From Hemicentrotus pulcherrimus (taxonomy: Eukaryota; Echinodermata; Echinoidea; Camarodonta; Strongylocentrotidae): a stretch of DNA of 64,000 nt. Made by a program: the position numbers and the translations under genes. The stretch lies in contig BEXV01000155.1 in the NCBI GenBank assembly GCA_003118195.1, forward strand, positions 293,579 through 357,578, given 5' to 3'. Under the pieces are notes generated by a model. It searched no databases and was not told the DNA's origin. It saw only the letters and a program-made list of their open reading frames with translations. Numbering within the stretch: the first letter of the stretch is position 1; each line of letters starts with the position of its first letter. Below, in pieces: positions 13,570 to 26,304 of the stretch.

Positions 13570-13677
13570 CTTTCCAGATTTTGCTGAACGTCCTCCACTG
13601 GTGGAACTGGTGGTCGTACGTTTGGTCGTCACAACCCGACGCTGCTGTTGCGAGGAACTTCCGCTCCTCCACGACAT
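13570..13677 (-). CDS. Candidate alternative first coding exon, possibly of the plakin gene
   Basis: The minus strand carries an ATG at 13677-13675 preceded by an in-frame TAA ten codons upstream, then 36 open codons ending in SGK at a GTAAAT donor. The peptide starts MSWRSGSSSQQQRRVV and continues with threonine-, serine- and arginine-rich sequence. Such basic Ser/Thr-rich heads are common in isoform-specific N termini of cytoskeletal proteins, but I recognise no family. Codon use is balanced and CpG-containing (TCG, CGT, ACG, CGG), unlike the AT-rich surroundings. The exon ends in phase 0, as does the last CH1 exon 15 kb upstream, so both could join the same downstream exon. It could instead be the first exon of an unrelated minus-strand gene. 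Coding nature is fairly likely; assignment to the plakin is inference. Confidence 0.6.
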
Positions 13678-14240
13678 GATTCCAAAATAGCTTTCTCTTT
13701 CTTATCCGTAGAAATAAGATCACTTCAGATCCACATCGTACTTTACAAAAACTATCAAAGGAATATCTCAAGCACCACTTAGATGGTGATGTATCCAATT
13801 AGTATATCTCAATCTCTCCGACTTCTAAGTGATGAAGAAGATTCCACTGGAGAGTTTCTCTCGATAAACACTCGGTCGGAGGACCAGGTTTACAAGATAA
13901 AGAAACTGGAGATGGGATCTCTATCAAGAGTCGATCAAGACAACTGGAATAGGCCCGCTTGCTTTAGAAGCAAACCCAATCCTGTTGAATCCCAATGAGA
14001 CTCCAAGAAGAAATCTTTCCAGTGCCTACTTCCGAAAAGAAGAAAAACTTTTGACCACACCTCCAATACGTCTAACTACACTGGCAGCGAACGCTGGAGT
14101 GATGATATGAAAAGTTTCAAGCCTACCAGGGCGAGCTGACTTTGCCTCTGTCTCTCTCTCTCTGCCGAACAAGCAAGCATCGTTTCGCTTCATTCCCTCA
14201 CGCCCTTTCTCAGGCCAAACAATAGGTCTAGTGCTAGTCT
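13678..14240 (-). promoter_or_regulatory. Candidate 5' UTR and internal promoter of the MSWRS exon
   Basis: Upstream (minus sense) of the candidate start codon lie about 560 bases that are richer in GC and CpG than the neighbouring DNA, for example around 14085-14100 and 14155-14210, including a short (GA)n run at 14152-14165. No clear TATA box was recognised. A transcription start somewhere around 14.05-14.2 kb is a guess. A 71-codon plus-strand reading frame overlaps (13783-13998), but it has no splice or homology support and is treated as chance. Confidence 0.4.
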
Positions 14241-14699
14241 TACCATTCAGAGGCTTTGAATTTTAGATTCTACATCAGCATTGAGGGAAGTGTTTAGAAA
14301 CATGAGCAGAAACACAAAATTTCCCAATTTTCAAGATTATGTTTGTGTATGCAGAGTGTCAGAAATTATTATTCAATCATCATCCTGTAATATTATGCAA
14401 ATTATCAATCAAGTCCAGAAAAAATCTTCATATACTTGTGTTTTCAAGTTTACTCTGCTTCAATGAACGTATCATGTATCAAACTGCAGGAAAGACACTG
14501 CCTTTAAGATTAAAGTACATTATATCACATCATTTATTATATTTCCCCCAAATGACATGAGTAATCTTTTTATTGGTATTTGCTTCTGATAAGTTTTAGC
14601 CACGATAGTAACAAAAAAAATACAGTGACTCATACTCATAGTAAACACCATCGGAGACTTAAGAAGAAGAAACAAAATCATGAAGCAAGATTTCAAGTA

Positions 14700-14787
14700 T
14701 CATGCCATCTTCAGCTTGCAGCAGGTAGGGGGAATCATGTTAGTGAAGATATTATAAGAAATAAATCAGTCAAGATTCTGGACTGGT
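14700..14787. repeat. Partial copy of the 46.2-kb foldback MITE
   Basis: CATGCCATCTTCAGCTTGCA, then GCAGGTAGGGGGAATC, and finally AAGATTCTGGACTGG follow the order of the right half of the 46-kb element. Confidence 0.6.
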
Positions 14788-14958
14788 TCTATGATCAAGT
14801 AGTCTCAAGGGTCTGTATTATAGACTAAGTTAACCACAAACTTTTGGACAGTGGTAGAAAAACTTTTGGAGTGTGAGTGGGTTGGAATGAATGTGTTGTA
14901 TTGTGATTATTGGCCCAGGGTCTGAACCAATCAGCTGTGGAAAACAAGTGCTACAGAC

Positions 14959-15430
14959 AGAGATAGAGAGAGGGGGGGGGACAGTGGGAGAAAGAAAGAA
15001 ATACATAGACTACATGCAGAGAGACATAGAGAGACACTTGAATGAAGGAAGAGAGGAGAGAAGAGAAACATGAAGAGGAGAAGGGGAAGAGGAGAAGGGT
15101 AAAATAAGAGAGAGGAGAGAGAAGAGAGTGGGGGAGGAAAAAATATTTGAGTGGAGAGAGAAGAAGCAGATAAAAGAGAGAGGATGAGAGATACAAATGG
15201 GTGATAGAGAGGGTGAGAGAAAGAAAGTGTAAAGGTTGATAAGGACAGTGAGAATAATAATTAATTAGGACAGAGAGAAAACAACATGAACAAATTAGTG
15301 ATAGGAAGGGTGAAAGAGAGGAGAGGGTGAGAGGGGGAGGGAGAGACAGACAGACAGGCAAGAAAAATTGAGGAAATACAGGTGAAATTAGGATTGAAAG
15401 AAGTAAAAGAGAGAATATGGAGAGAGAATA
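14959..15430. repeat. Long GA-rich tract
   Basis: About 470 bases of almost pure purine on the plus strand (GAGAGA, GAAGAG, GGGAGG). The 176-codon minus frame here is a low-complexity artefact rich in Leu, Ser and Pro. Confidence 0.92.
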
Positions 15431-17332
15431 CATGCAATATTCTACCACACTGAAAATAAAAGAGAATGCGACCACATACAATTAGATAATGCATGGTCCC
15501 CAAAATAATTCAAGAACATTAAATGACCAGTATTATGCATGACTCACAGAAGAATTCTGGATAAAAACTGACAAAACATAATGAAGCACAAAGCCGTTGT
15601 GTTTCTGGAAGCATGATAAAGAATGAAAGATGTCTGGTATTTTATGGCATTAAAAGTCTTCCTAGAAAGTCATTGGAACATATAATAGTTTGAATAGGTA
15701 ATGGAGGTTTTATGAAAGTTCAGAGAGGTGAATGACTAACATTTGTCATGTTTTGCTTTCTCATATTGGATCCACAGACAGAAGCTTACCCAGCCGTATA
15801 TTCCAATTTAAAGACTTAGGTAAGACATACTAGTAAGTCTATTTATCCTTCTCAGGGCTAGAAATTACAACTCCCATTTCCTATTGCAAAGTATACTTTA
15901 TCCATTGGAATTGGATTTATCCAAAAAACTAATAACTCCTCCTTAACAAGAAACCACTCGTCCGTAACTTTTCCTAACTCTTGCCAACACCTTCATTCAT
16001 ATCTTTTTTTTTGGTATTTTTTCTAGTATTTTCTCTTTCACCTCTCCATACCATGGGTCCTTGACGAAGACGCTAAATTGCCAACAAACATGTTTTCACA
16101 CGGCACCTCCTCGTTAGCCGTTACCCTGGCAACTACGTAACTTGGGCCCGAAATATTCCCACCTCCCACCGAATACCTTCAACTTTTTTCCCATCGCCTC
16201 TCCCTATCATTAATTGTTCACTTATCCATGACCTGTGCCTAATTTTTTTCATTTATTTCCAACTTGTCAAAATATATGACTTTAGAGAAAAATGACCATC
16301 TCTTCTTCTTGCAATGAGGAATAATAAAAAGCAATTAACAAGCAATCAAACAATTCACCTGAACTTTCAATCATATTTCCATACTTTGAGAGTATTTAAG
16401 TAATTTGATCTGGTGGTAACTTTTCAGTTGTTAACAAACACTTTGTCAAGCTTATTGAAATATTTCCTTCATGCATACATTTTTTTCCTAGAAATTTTCA
16501 TAACAAATTGAAATTACTTATAAAACAATTACACTCATATATGTCACTATCAGTTCTTTTTAGAACACCTTTGTAGAACAGCTGTGCTTTAATGGCACAG
16601 CTGAGCTGGATGTCCTTCGAATATTATTTGAACACATCATCATTTCATGTTATTATCAGTATGTTTTTTTATACTAAGTAAAGAAAATAAAGTTGATAAA
16701 AAAATGTTATTTTTATATAATTCTGACCAAAAAAATCTCATTCACAATAAGCATATTTTCTGCAAAATATGTCAATAAATACCTCCCCTATTATGGTTGC
16801 TAGGGAGGAAAAGTCCATAACAACCAATTATTAATTTTTTATGTTGTTTTATGTTGGAATTAATAACTGCTCAAGTTTCAAATGTGGGAACATGTCATTT
16901 TTGTTTCAGATACAAAATTCCAAGATATCTGGCACATATGTAGGTACTTCCCAGTCGAAGACCACAGAATTAAAAAACTAAGCAAGAAAACAGGCCTCGG
17001 CCCATGGCCTTATTCAGAGTATAAGCCTAGAAAAAGATACTCATAAGCAGCCACAGCAGATAATTGTTGACTTATTTGGGTTTGTTTTTTGCAGTATTGT
17101 AATTTTTGAAATGGTTATACTACAACCTGTCTACATTTAGCACGTATTTAAAGTAAAATTGGGACTATAAGTAACTACTGATAACCTGATTTCCTACAGA
17201 AACCGAGTGTACCCATACCTGCTTTAAGCCTATAGGAATTAGAAAATCCATGCAGGAGCTAATGGGTTAATTTCAAGTGACAAGAATCTATGAAGAATAA
17301 GTTTAAATGAAAATGAGGGGGTGTTTGTATAT

Positions 17333-17434
17333 GTTCCAATTAACCTTCATTATCATCACATTCAGTTTTCCTATGTTTTCCTAAGTTCCAATTAACCTTC
17401 ATTATTATCACATTCAGTTCTCCATACCCAACCC
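17333..17434. repeat. Tandem duplication, 52-bp period
   Basis: GTTCCAATTAACCTTCATTA at 17333 recurs at 17385 with matching downstream sequence (CACATTCAGTT), differing at a few positions. Confidence 0.9.
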
Positions 17435-18773
17435 ATCCCACCAGTTCTTTGAGCCGTCCTCTAAAAAAAGCATACTATATTTTCACAGATCACACCCTCC
17501 AATTCTGTTTCAAACACATGGAAAATTGCACTTGACAGCTTAAAATTAATGAAGAAATGAACAATACGACTGCAAAGGTGTGGAAGGCTTAGAAAAAAAC
17601 TTGTATTACAGACACAGTCCATTGGACATTCAATGATTTTGGGCAGCTATTTATTCCCCCAAGGCAAATGTTATTCTTCTTTGATGATCAATGGGATCAG
17701 ATGTTATTTTTAAAGAGTTTTCAGCATTTTTTTCATCCATTTATGAAAAGATTTCTGTCAATTTGAAAATTTTTGAAAGCTGGAATAGAACCTGGAAATG
17801 GAAATATCAAGTCTTACACAACAAGTTAATGAAAATGTTTAACGTTTGATCAAATTTCATATGGTTAATAAAATAAGATACTAGGGGATTTTTTTATATT
17901 CCATTTCATTTTCAACAAGAAGATGAGATTCAAACCCACAAAAGCACCAAAAGAAAGTGGAGGTTTGCTCTAACATTTATTTGTGCTCCTTTTTTGCAAA
18001 TTTTCTTGGAGGGGGGGTTGTAAGTGCTATCAAACATGTGGTGAAGTGTTTCTGCACATACATGTAATGTCCTTTAATGCTGGTAATTTAATGTCCTTAA
18101 AAAAAGTGAAGTTTCATTGGTTAATACTCAAGAGTGAAAGCTTCGTTATAACAATAGAAACGCTGCCTATATTATCATGAGCTAAGGTCTATCAAGGTGC
18201 ACTTTATTACAATGTCCAACAGGAATAAAAGGTTTAATATTATGTAGCATTGAAACTGGCAAAAGAATACCATTAAGCATTCAAAATCTCAGACTTTCTA
18301 CAAAGTGTCACCATGAGAATGAAATGACACAGTGTGAGAAATTGGTGCATTAGAAGGCCACGCACACTTCAAAGTTTGGAATTACTGTTTCCCAGCACTA
18401 TAAGTCTGCACTTTAAAGTCTTTAACAATTGAAAGCGAGTGACGTTGACACTATAATGTACCTGCTGTGAAAACCTCCTGAACTGTTTACAAAAGAAACA
18501 TTCGTGATGAACATTATGCCTTTGAAAGTCAGAACTTTAACAACCTTGCGATTAACAACAGACTATTATCAGGGTGTGCATGCAAGTCAACATATGTAAT
18601 TACATTCAGACCATCTGTACCTCCTTCTAAGCTTCTAATTCCTTCTTAAAAGTTACAAAAGATACATCCATAATTAACATGTGTCTGTTGGGAGCCAAAA
18701 AGGCATTCACTCGTATTGCTTGACAAATTTTTAATATCCTTCTAGCACTCAGCAGACAGTAGTAAGAGTGTAA

Positions 18774-19211
18774 GACCCCGTTCTCATTCACTTCGTTGGA
18801 GCGGTCTAACTAAGACCCGTTCCTCAGGAGCAGTTCTTAGGTGAGTGAGAGAGGTCAAAGTGGCCACCTCCAGAAGACCACCTCGAGAGGTGGTCTTGAG
18901 GAACAGGTCTTATTAAGAGCGGTTTGGACCGCTCTAACGTGCAATGTGAACGGAAGCGTACTTTGAACGGAAGTGAGCTAGTGACCTTCCGTCCATAACA
19001 TGTAGTACGGTACATACGGTTTGTATTCCACGCGCGAAAAAATTCACCTACTGACCTGAGCCGACATAGCAAGAAGACCACTTTGACTCGTGAAGCGGTT
19101 TGAGCCATGAAAAAATGCTCAGAGTGTGAACGCTCGCAAACCGTTCCTCAAGACCCGTTCCTCTGAAGCGGTCTAACTAAGACCACTTTTAAAGTGAGTG
19201 AGAACAGGGTC
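18774..19211. mobile_element. TIR foldback element, 438 bp
   Basis: The ends GACCCCGTTCTCATTCACTT and, reverse complemented, GACCCTGTTCTCACTCACTT match at 18 of 20 positions. The interior repeats the theme GCGGTCTAACTAAGACC and AAGACC.../...GGTCTT in both orientations and is CpG-rich for this window. Confidence 0.85.
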
Positions 19212-21044
19212 AAAGAGTGTTCCAAAGATTTTAATGCAAGTGTGAAAAGCAAAACAAGCTGATTGGAGCATTAAAAACCTTTTAACATTAAGATCATAAC
19301 CAATTGATGTTACGCCTTCTAAAGTGAGACGCACAATAGTGATTAACATTGTGTCTATTGAGAACCAAATGAGCATTAAGGAATATAACTAAACACAAAG
19401 TTAACACCTTTCTGGCTTAGAGCAGTGGAACATCTTGGTGTGAGAAACGCAAAGTGGACTGGGAAATTTTTAAAAACTACAACAATCAACTATAATGGTT
19501 GTGATTTTATCCCTGCTGTTTCAACACTTTCAATTTTATACCTGCTCATTTCAATATCAACATTGATTTTAATGCTAACCCCTTTGAATGGTTCAAGATA
19601 GACGGACATGTTCTTTAGATATTCATGACATTTTGGATTGAATGCTTCAACCAATTCTAACAAACCCTTTTGATATATTCAAGAAAGTGTGTGATGAAGA
19701 TAAAATTATGGTCAGTACAAACAATAGAAACATGGAAATCATTAGAAATAGAAATCAAGGTTGTTTGCACAACTTAAAGATTGAAATAAACTTTCATGAG
19801 TATGAAGTAATTAGAAATGTAAAATGTGGGTAAAGTATCTAAGGCTAAATTTTAGTTTAAAGATTATAAGAACTTAAAAGCTTAACATATTCAGTAAATG
19901 TTGTAATGGATATATTTCAAAAGGAACTGGCTCTTATACTCTATAAGCTACAAAGCTTGATTGCAAATATATGAATGATTTAAAAAACATCAACCATTTT
20001 ATGATTTAATTTTGATAAATAGCACATAAATTCATATTGAAGTCTAATGACTTCATGCAAATGATTGCACCATGCCAAAATTTTCCATATACTTGTAAGT
20101 GGGAGTCTGTTTGTTGTGTATCTCAGAGTAACTCATCTCGCTCCCTCGCCCCCAACTAATTATTTCATTTACCGGTACTAACTCTTACTCACTTTCAAAC
20201 ATTCACTCTTCCATCATAACAAGACAGCAGTACTGAATGGGGAAAACCACATGGTTTCTGTAAGACTGACCAATGTTGTTTCAAGTTGTAGTAGCGCTTT
20301 CAAACACGGTTGCCAAATATTTTGTTGGGGTGCGAAAAGTCAACTTCCTTGGGCACAATAAAAACCAACTTTCATTGTTTGGGGTAAGAAAAGGACAAGA
20401 AAAAGCTACATATTTTGAAGAGATATGATGAATGGTGAAGTGTGAAGCCTTGTATTGTGGTGTGAGCAAGTCGACACATGGGATGGTAGCTTGTAACACC
20501 TCCATTCGTGGGATGCCCACTCAGTCTGAAAATGTCAAGGTGGACAACACCCCTCACTCCCAGTAGCTTGTAACAATCTAGGCTTGGTCATAAGATCTGA
20601 CATACATTCCAGTGATAACTGCTCTACTTGTATGCTCCATTTTGTCTTATGTCAAAGATGTAAGTTTATGGTTAGTGATGCGATTGGGTTTTAGAATAGG
20701 GTTCAGGATTGGGGTGAGTGTCAGGTATGGTGTTTCATACATGGCTGAGGTGACCATAACTGAAGGTGTAACTGACCGACCACAAGTATATTTGGTTAAG
20801 GTACTTCCGGTTTCCATAAAAATACAACTCAAAAATTGAATCGAAATTATAGTTTCGGAGCCGATAAAATATAAGAAACAGATTATGATGGTGCCTACAT
20901 AGATCTCATCAAATCAATGAGGGGAGTTAATGAAACCTGAACTATAGTTAAGTAAAATAAGGAATTAGTTGACACTGCTGTTCATTCTCTATGGAAGCCG
21001 GATAAAATCTGGTCTTATCGTCTTCCCCGGTATCATATCCCCCT

Positions 21045-21560
21045 GTCCACACATAACATTTTTCGTAATTAGGAGTGATTAGCTATACCGTTTCGCGATA
21101 GCAATACCGTTTCTCAATAGTTATAAGATGTAATATGTAGGTGTGGATGCTCACTAACGATACCTCGTATAACGAAACTAGTCTAGCGAAACGCAGGTTT
21201 GGGCATCGTTTCGAACTGAAACTCGATAAAGAATCAAGCTTAATCACGGAAATTGTGTGTGTGGACGGAACTAGTCTAACTAGTGTAACTAACTGGGCGG
21301 GGCTTAACGTGACCTCACGCGAAAGGAGACCTGACCTCTCATCTCCGCTTCTATTTCATGCCCGCAGGACATTTCGCTGTAGAGTTTCAGGCTTACTTTC
21401 TTCTGTGTGTGGACATCCTGGAATTTAAATGATGATTAGTTAGACAACGTTTCTTGTGTGTGGACACTCTGAAATTTATATGATGATTCTTTATACGATG
21501 ATTGTTTATAGAGTTTCGCGATAAATTGTTTTGTGAGTGGACACGCTGGTATCTGCGCAT
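21045..21560. mobile_element. Probable degenerate DNA transposon with repeated GTGTGGACA units
   Basis: TGTGTGGACATCCTGGAATT, TGTGTGGACACTCTGAAATT and GTGAGTGGACACGCTGGTAT are spaced about 60-75 bases apart, each of the first two followed by ATGATGATT. A TGTCCACACATAAC at 21046 faces them in inverse orientation. CpG-rich words such as TTTCGCGATA occur on both sides. Confidence 0.45.
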
Positions 21561-22149
21561 GTGCTGACCTGCGTGGTGTGGGAGGAAGGTCGCCATCAAT
21601 TGTCACCAGAGTAGAACCATTGGTCACCAAACTAGCCAAGGAAACTTCAGGGCGTGAAGTCACAGATGAGACATGAATCAGTATTGTGTGGGAGCATTTC
21701 AGCTCCAGTCTAATTAATGCTTAATGATTACAGTTTTTCTATAAAAGGAAATACGGGTCAATTATCAAGAATGTGGCAAAGGTCAAATTTATATCTTGCT
21801 TTCCAAATAACAACACTAAAATATTTGATTCATGGCTCATGAAAGCTAAATAAACTATGGTTACTGTTAGTCGTACAAATTTTAAAAGTCATATGGTTAC
21901 ATCCCAAATGCACACAAATGATACAATACAACTCATGTACAAATGATATCTATGCGAACTTGATATGTTTCAAAAATAGTTTTGCAAGGTAATAATATAC
22001 ATTCATTACAATGTATTTGGTAGAATAATAAAGAAAAATTTGATTTCATTATTTGTTTTACCCTTCTTCTCTATCTCTGTTATTTTTCATCCACTGTCTT
22101 TCTTTCTGTTACAATCATTCACTCTATTACCATATCTTTTTATCTTCTC

Positions 22150-22300
22150 ATCTCTTATCATGCCCTTTCTTTCTCCACCCCCTCCCTTTCTTCCTCTCTT
22201 TCTCCCCTGCCCCCTCCTCTCCTCTCTCTCTCTCTCTCTCCCTATCTCTCTCCCTATCTCTCTCTCACTCTCTCTCTATCTTTATCTATATCTCTATCAA
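22150..22300. repeat. (CT)n-rich tract
   Basis: Pyrimidine-rich microsatellite with TCTATC and CTCT units; associated frames are artefacts. Confidence 0.95.
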
Positions 22301-23505
22301 AAAATAATCTCCCCAGACTACTTGGACAAAAGAGTCTAGCCTTTATTTACCGACCATTCTCTGCAGTTTCTTATTTGAATTTTTTTAACAAGAAAAGCAG
22401 AAGAAAAAAAAAAAGAAAACTTTGATCTCAAACATGATCTGAACTTGAAACCCGACAGTTCAAACAATGCACTCACTGACTAAAGCAATGCAAGCGAACA
22501 TGAGAACCAACGGATTATTAAGTAATGCAAGGTACTACATTATTTGCTCACCATGTTCATACTGTAGGGTATATTATTTTGAGAGAAAATGAAAAAGCTT
22601 GTCACACTATGTTTCTGGTTTATAAAGGGAGGTGGGCCATTCGTTGATGGAATCCTTTATTAGCATTGCAGAAAGTAAACTTCAATATAGGAGGTAAAGC
22701 TGATATTCTAAGACTGAAGACAAAGAATGGATTACAGAAGTGGAGCCCAGACAATACTCAGTCTTTTTTTAGAAAGAAAAAAGTCGAACAGAAATTCAAT
22801 ATGAATACTAAAATTCCCTACCAAAAATTGTGATGTTGACAGTGCTGATTATTTTCAAATGTCTTCTTTTTATCTTTCAGGATAATCAAAATGTTCCTGA
22901 CAATTGTCTTAAAAGACAGGATTCAATACCTGAAAGCTTACTTTAAATGTCTCCAATTTGTCTTTTTCTAATAAAGAAGGTTTGTGGGTGCATATTAAAC
23001 CAACCTTACCTACATACATTGTACATCATCAAATCCTCCTCGTACATTTTTGAAAATTCTGGAGAAGTGATTTCTGCTGACATAAGGTTTTAAAAAGTAT
23101 TTTTCCTTGTATCTTAACTAAATAGGTTGTAAGACATTAGTCTGAATGTAAGATACATTACTATATATCCTGTAAAGCAGACGGGTACAATAATATCACC
23201 AAGCTTATTCCTGTCAGACTTCATCACATCTGTTACAAATCTCATTGGAAAACACATCATCGTGTGAGGGATCTCCAAGTTACATGAACTTCAAGATTTG
23301 TATTCCTCTATGTCACAGCTTAGACATTTTCAACCTCCAAATTCACATTCTCCTCTTGAATTTTCCATGCCCCTTTACTAGCTACACCTTAAAGCCCCAC
23401 TGCACTACTTGCGTCCTCTATATAGCAAACAATGCCTAATTGGTACCCGCTTGTCCCCCATGGTTCCCTCTTTCTTCTAAAGTGAGAGCTGATTTGAGGA
23501 GATAC

Positions 23506-23775
23506 ACTGTAACCACCTGTCAGTGACCATACAGGGAGGTCTGATCCCTCCTGGCCAAACTAGGCTTTAATATCTTGTTCTCTTATCTCCAGACAAACCT
23601 GCTTTAGCAGCCACCTATATATAAAGTCCACCTTTCTATAGTGGTAACCCACATTGCCTCCCTCTAGAAGGACATGTGTTAAAGAACATACCTGGAAAGG
23701 TCACCTGTCTAGAGTGGCCACTTTTGTCATTTCAATGAGTGGCATTAATAGAAAGTATTGACTGTATTACTAGAT
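23506..23775. mobile_element. Repeat of the GACCACCTGTCTATAAAG type
   Basis: Several decayed variants of AGGTCACCTGTCTAGAGTGG and AGTCCACCTTTCTATAGTGG occur along 270 bases, starting near TACACTGTAACCACCTGTCA and ending near ATTGACTGTATT. The words match those of the shorter element at 40.95-41.13 kb. Confidence 0.5.
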
Positions 23776-23915
23776 TACTTATTGTCACCTGCATTTTATT
23801 TTCCTTACTATAACTCCTTATAATACTTAATTAGCCCCCTCTTTGCTAATAATCCAAATCTCCATTTCTGTTCCAAGGATTTTCCTCACAATATTACCCA
23901 CCCCTCTATGGACAT

Positions 23916-24205
23916 GGGGGTGTTTCACAAAGATTCTAAGTCAAACTTAACTCTAAGTTGGACTTAAATTTTATGGAGAGCCATTTGTATCCTTATAATG
24001 AAATATATTCAAAAGCAAAAATAAGTTCCACATGAAGAACATGAAATCTCCCATGATAACAGAAAATATGAATGATTTGAAACAATATTTTTTGTCTTTT
24101 AAAGTAACTTTTACAAAAATATTTTCAAGGATGCTAATGGCCTTCCAGAATTGTTAAGTCCAACTTAGAGATAAGTTCAACTTAGGATCTTTGTGAAACA
24201 CCCCC
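23916..24205. mobile_element. MITE with about 52-bp terminal inverted repeats
   Basis: The left end GGGGGTGTTTCACAAAGATT and the reverse-complemented right end GGGGGTGTTTCACAAAGATC are nearly identical. The similarity continues for about 52 bases to GTTGGACTTAA on both sides. The element is 290 bp and has no coding capacity. Confidence 0.92.
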
Positions 24206-25042
24206 CTGATCCCAGTGTGCAAACTTTAATCCACCTTTTCAATCTTCCTGGCTCATCCCTTCTTTTGGTCTGTGCAGACAAATATTTTTAAAGCTTTATT
24301 TTAATCTGACAGCAAGGTTTTTCTTGAATTGCACAAGGTCTGCTAAGAGTTTTAAGGACACTAACTCCAATATTTCAACTAAATTAAAGCCCTTCTAGCT
24401 CTCATTTGATTATAAAAGTCAAAAAGTGTTGCAACAATGTATTGTTTGGAGAAGAGCTTTCCTTGAAACTCAATGGTATAAGACCAAGCTCCAGATCGGC
24501 TGCTGTTATTAGGTTAGAAATTCACTTGGGGTATGTTGTCACCAAGGTAAAGATTTGAACAAAAATAGATGGAAAAGTTAAGCAAGGAGGTGGTAGGCTG
24601 GGGGAAGAGACAGCAAAACAGAGAACCTAGAAGGTCCTTTCCCATTAGCTTCAAGCTAATGAGGCCAGCTTGTGTGTTTAGCACAAAAAGTGATAACTTA
24701 CAGAAACAGATAATAATCTTTTTGACTGATTGTGAGGAAAGAGCTCATTTTCAAGTTTGCTTTGGATAGTAGCCTAAACAAACATCCCAAATTAGAATAG
24801 GACACTAGGCACTAGTAGTCACTTCATGTCAAATTAGCTCAGGCTAGTGGTAGGGCTCCACAAAAACTATTTTGGGGGAAGGAGATAAAAAAAGAACTTG
24901 ACAATCAGTATGCATATGCCCAGTTTGAAAATTTGAAATAAAATTGTGGGGGGGGGGGGGTCAAACTAACATGTAGATTTGGGTGCCCAGGTGCCCCTGT
25001 TGGTTTCGATCCCTGCTAGTGGTGCTCAGGCTAATATCTCTT

Positions 25043-25243
25043 GGGGTGCATTCAAGCGATTTTTAGTGAATCACATTACAAAATGCATCTTTTTTGGTGT
25101 TTCATGTTTGCATATTGAAACACTTTTATTGTTACCACCGACAAAAAAATCACTTGAAATCACTTGAACGCAATCATGTTTTTACATAAACTTCTTTGCG
25201 AACCATGTTTCTAGGGTGATAGAGTGTCGCTTGAACGCACCCT
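25043..25243. mobile_element. Short MITE, internal-deletion relative of 61859-62310
   Basis: The left end GGGTGCATTCAAGCGATTTT and the reverse-complemented right end AGGGTGCGTTCAAGCGACAC form the TIRs. Interior words (TCACATTACAAAATGCATCT, ACCATGTTTCTAGGGTGA) match the longer copy at 61.86 kb. Confidence 0.85.
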
Positions 25244-26304
25244 AAATTGGAATAAGCAGGTTATTTTCAAAATTTGGGCTAATGAAAACAGGTCGACACA
25301 GACAGGGAGCCTAGAAAGAGCTTGGAGAAAGGTGGGGTTTGCTGGTGGGATTTGCTAGGAGCAAACCCAGTTCTTTGCCAAAGAGAGATTTGAAATAAAC
25401 ACCAACTCCCTGGAATCTACAGAACATTCAGTGAATGTCAAAAGAATGTGCCTGAGAGCTCCAATAGATTACAATGGAATAGCTGGCCAGTGCCATCAAA
25501 ACAGTGACAGCTAGCATTAGAATAAACTCTGAATTCTCAAGTGGTAGGTTCTGACATGAATTTTCGCAATGTGTAAACCAGACTGATTTTAGCAACAATT
25601 GCGTTGATTAAATTATTTTGCAGCATGAAACTGTCGCATATCTGCACAGCTGAAGGACTCTCAAAATTCATGAAAAATTCAGGCGCAATAAACGTTTCTT
25701 GTTTTACACAGAATATATTCTATAACTTATTCAACCTCGCGCAAAACTTAAAAGATCAATGACCGCATACATTTAAGATTTGAAAAGACAAACTTTAAAG
25801 TGCAGGCGAACATTTACACTTTCAGCCCCCCAGGGAAACATGGCATAACAGAGGTGCCAAATTTCAAAGACCCTCAGTGAGTGGACTTTAGTTCAATCAC
25901 CTTGGCGATAAAGTTAAAGAAGAATTTGAGGGAGGCTTGGTGTTAGAACCATTCCAAAAATTCAAAGCATAAAGTGCACTATTAAATTATTTTACAAAGT
26001 AGTTCAGAACCTGCCAGGTATGTCTTATCCCTCAAAAAAGCATAGAAAAAAAAGGAAATTGTAGCTTTCAAACAAAATGATGTGTCAGGCATATTTCACA
26101 CAAAGTATAGAAAGTTATGGCAGATAAATGCTGTCGTAAATTCCATTTCAAATTGTGAAATCTGCATACACCAATAGACTTTCAAAGAATTTGTAAGAGT
26201 GGAACAAAATTGAATCCACCTCATAATGAAACTGGAAAGCCAATTTCTTGATCCTTGCATTTATTGCATTTTCAACTAAAATGGCTCCACAACAATTAGT
26301 TCCC

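Noticed and set aside
13783..13998. 71-codon plus-strand frame with SDEEDSTGEFLSIN-like sequence
   Set aside because: Antisense to the likely 5' UTR of the candidate first exon; no homology or splicing evidence, though it is worth rechecking if plus-strand RNA is found.
14951..15481. 176-codon minus-strand frame
   Set aside because: Translation of a GA-rich tract; low complexity with no splice or homology support.
16574..16605. CAGCTGTGC/GCACAGCTG hairpin as a possible small RNA
   Set aside because: A nine-base stem alone is common by chance and has no flanking promoter or conservation evidence.
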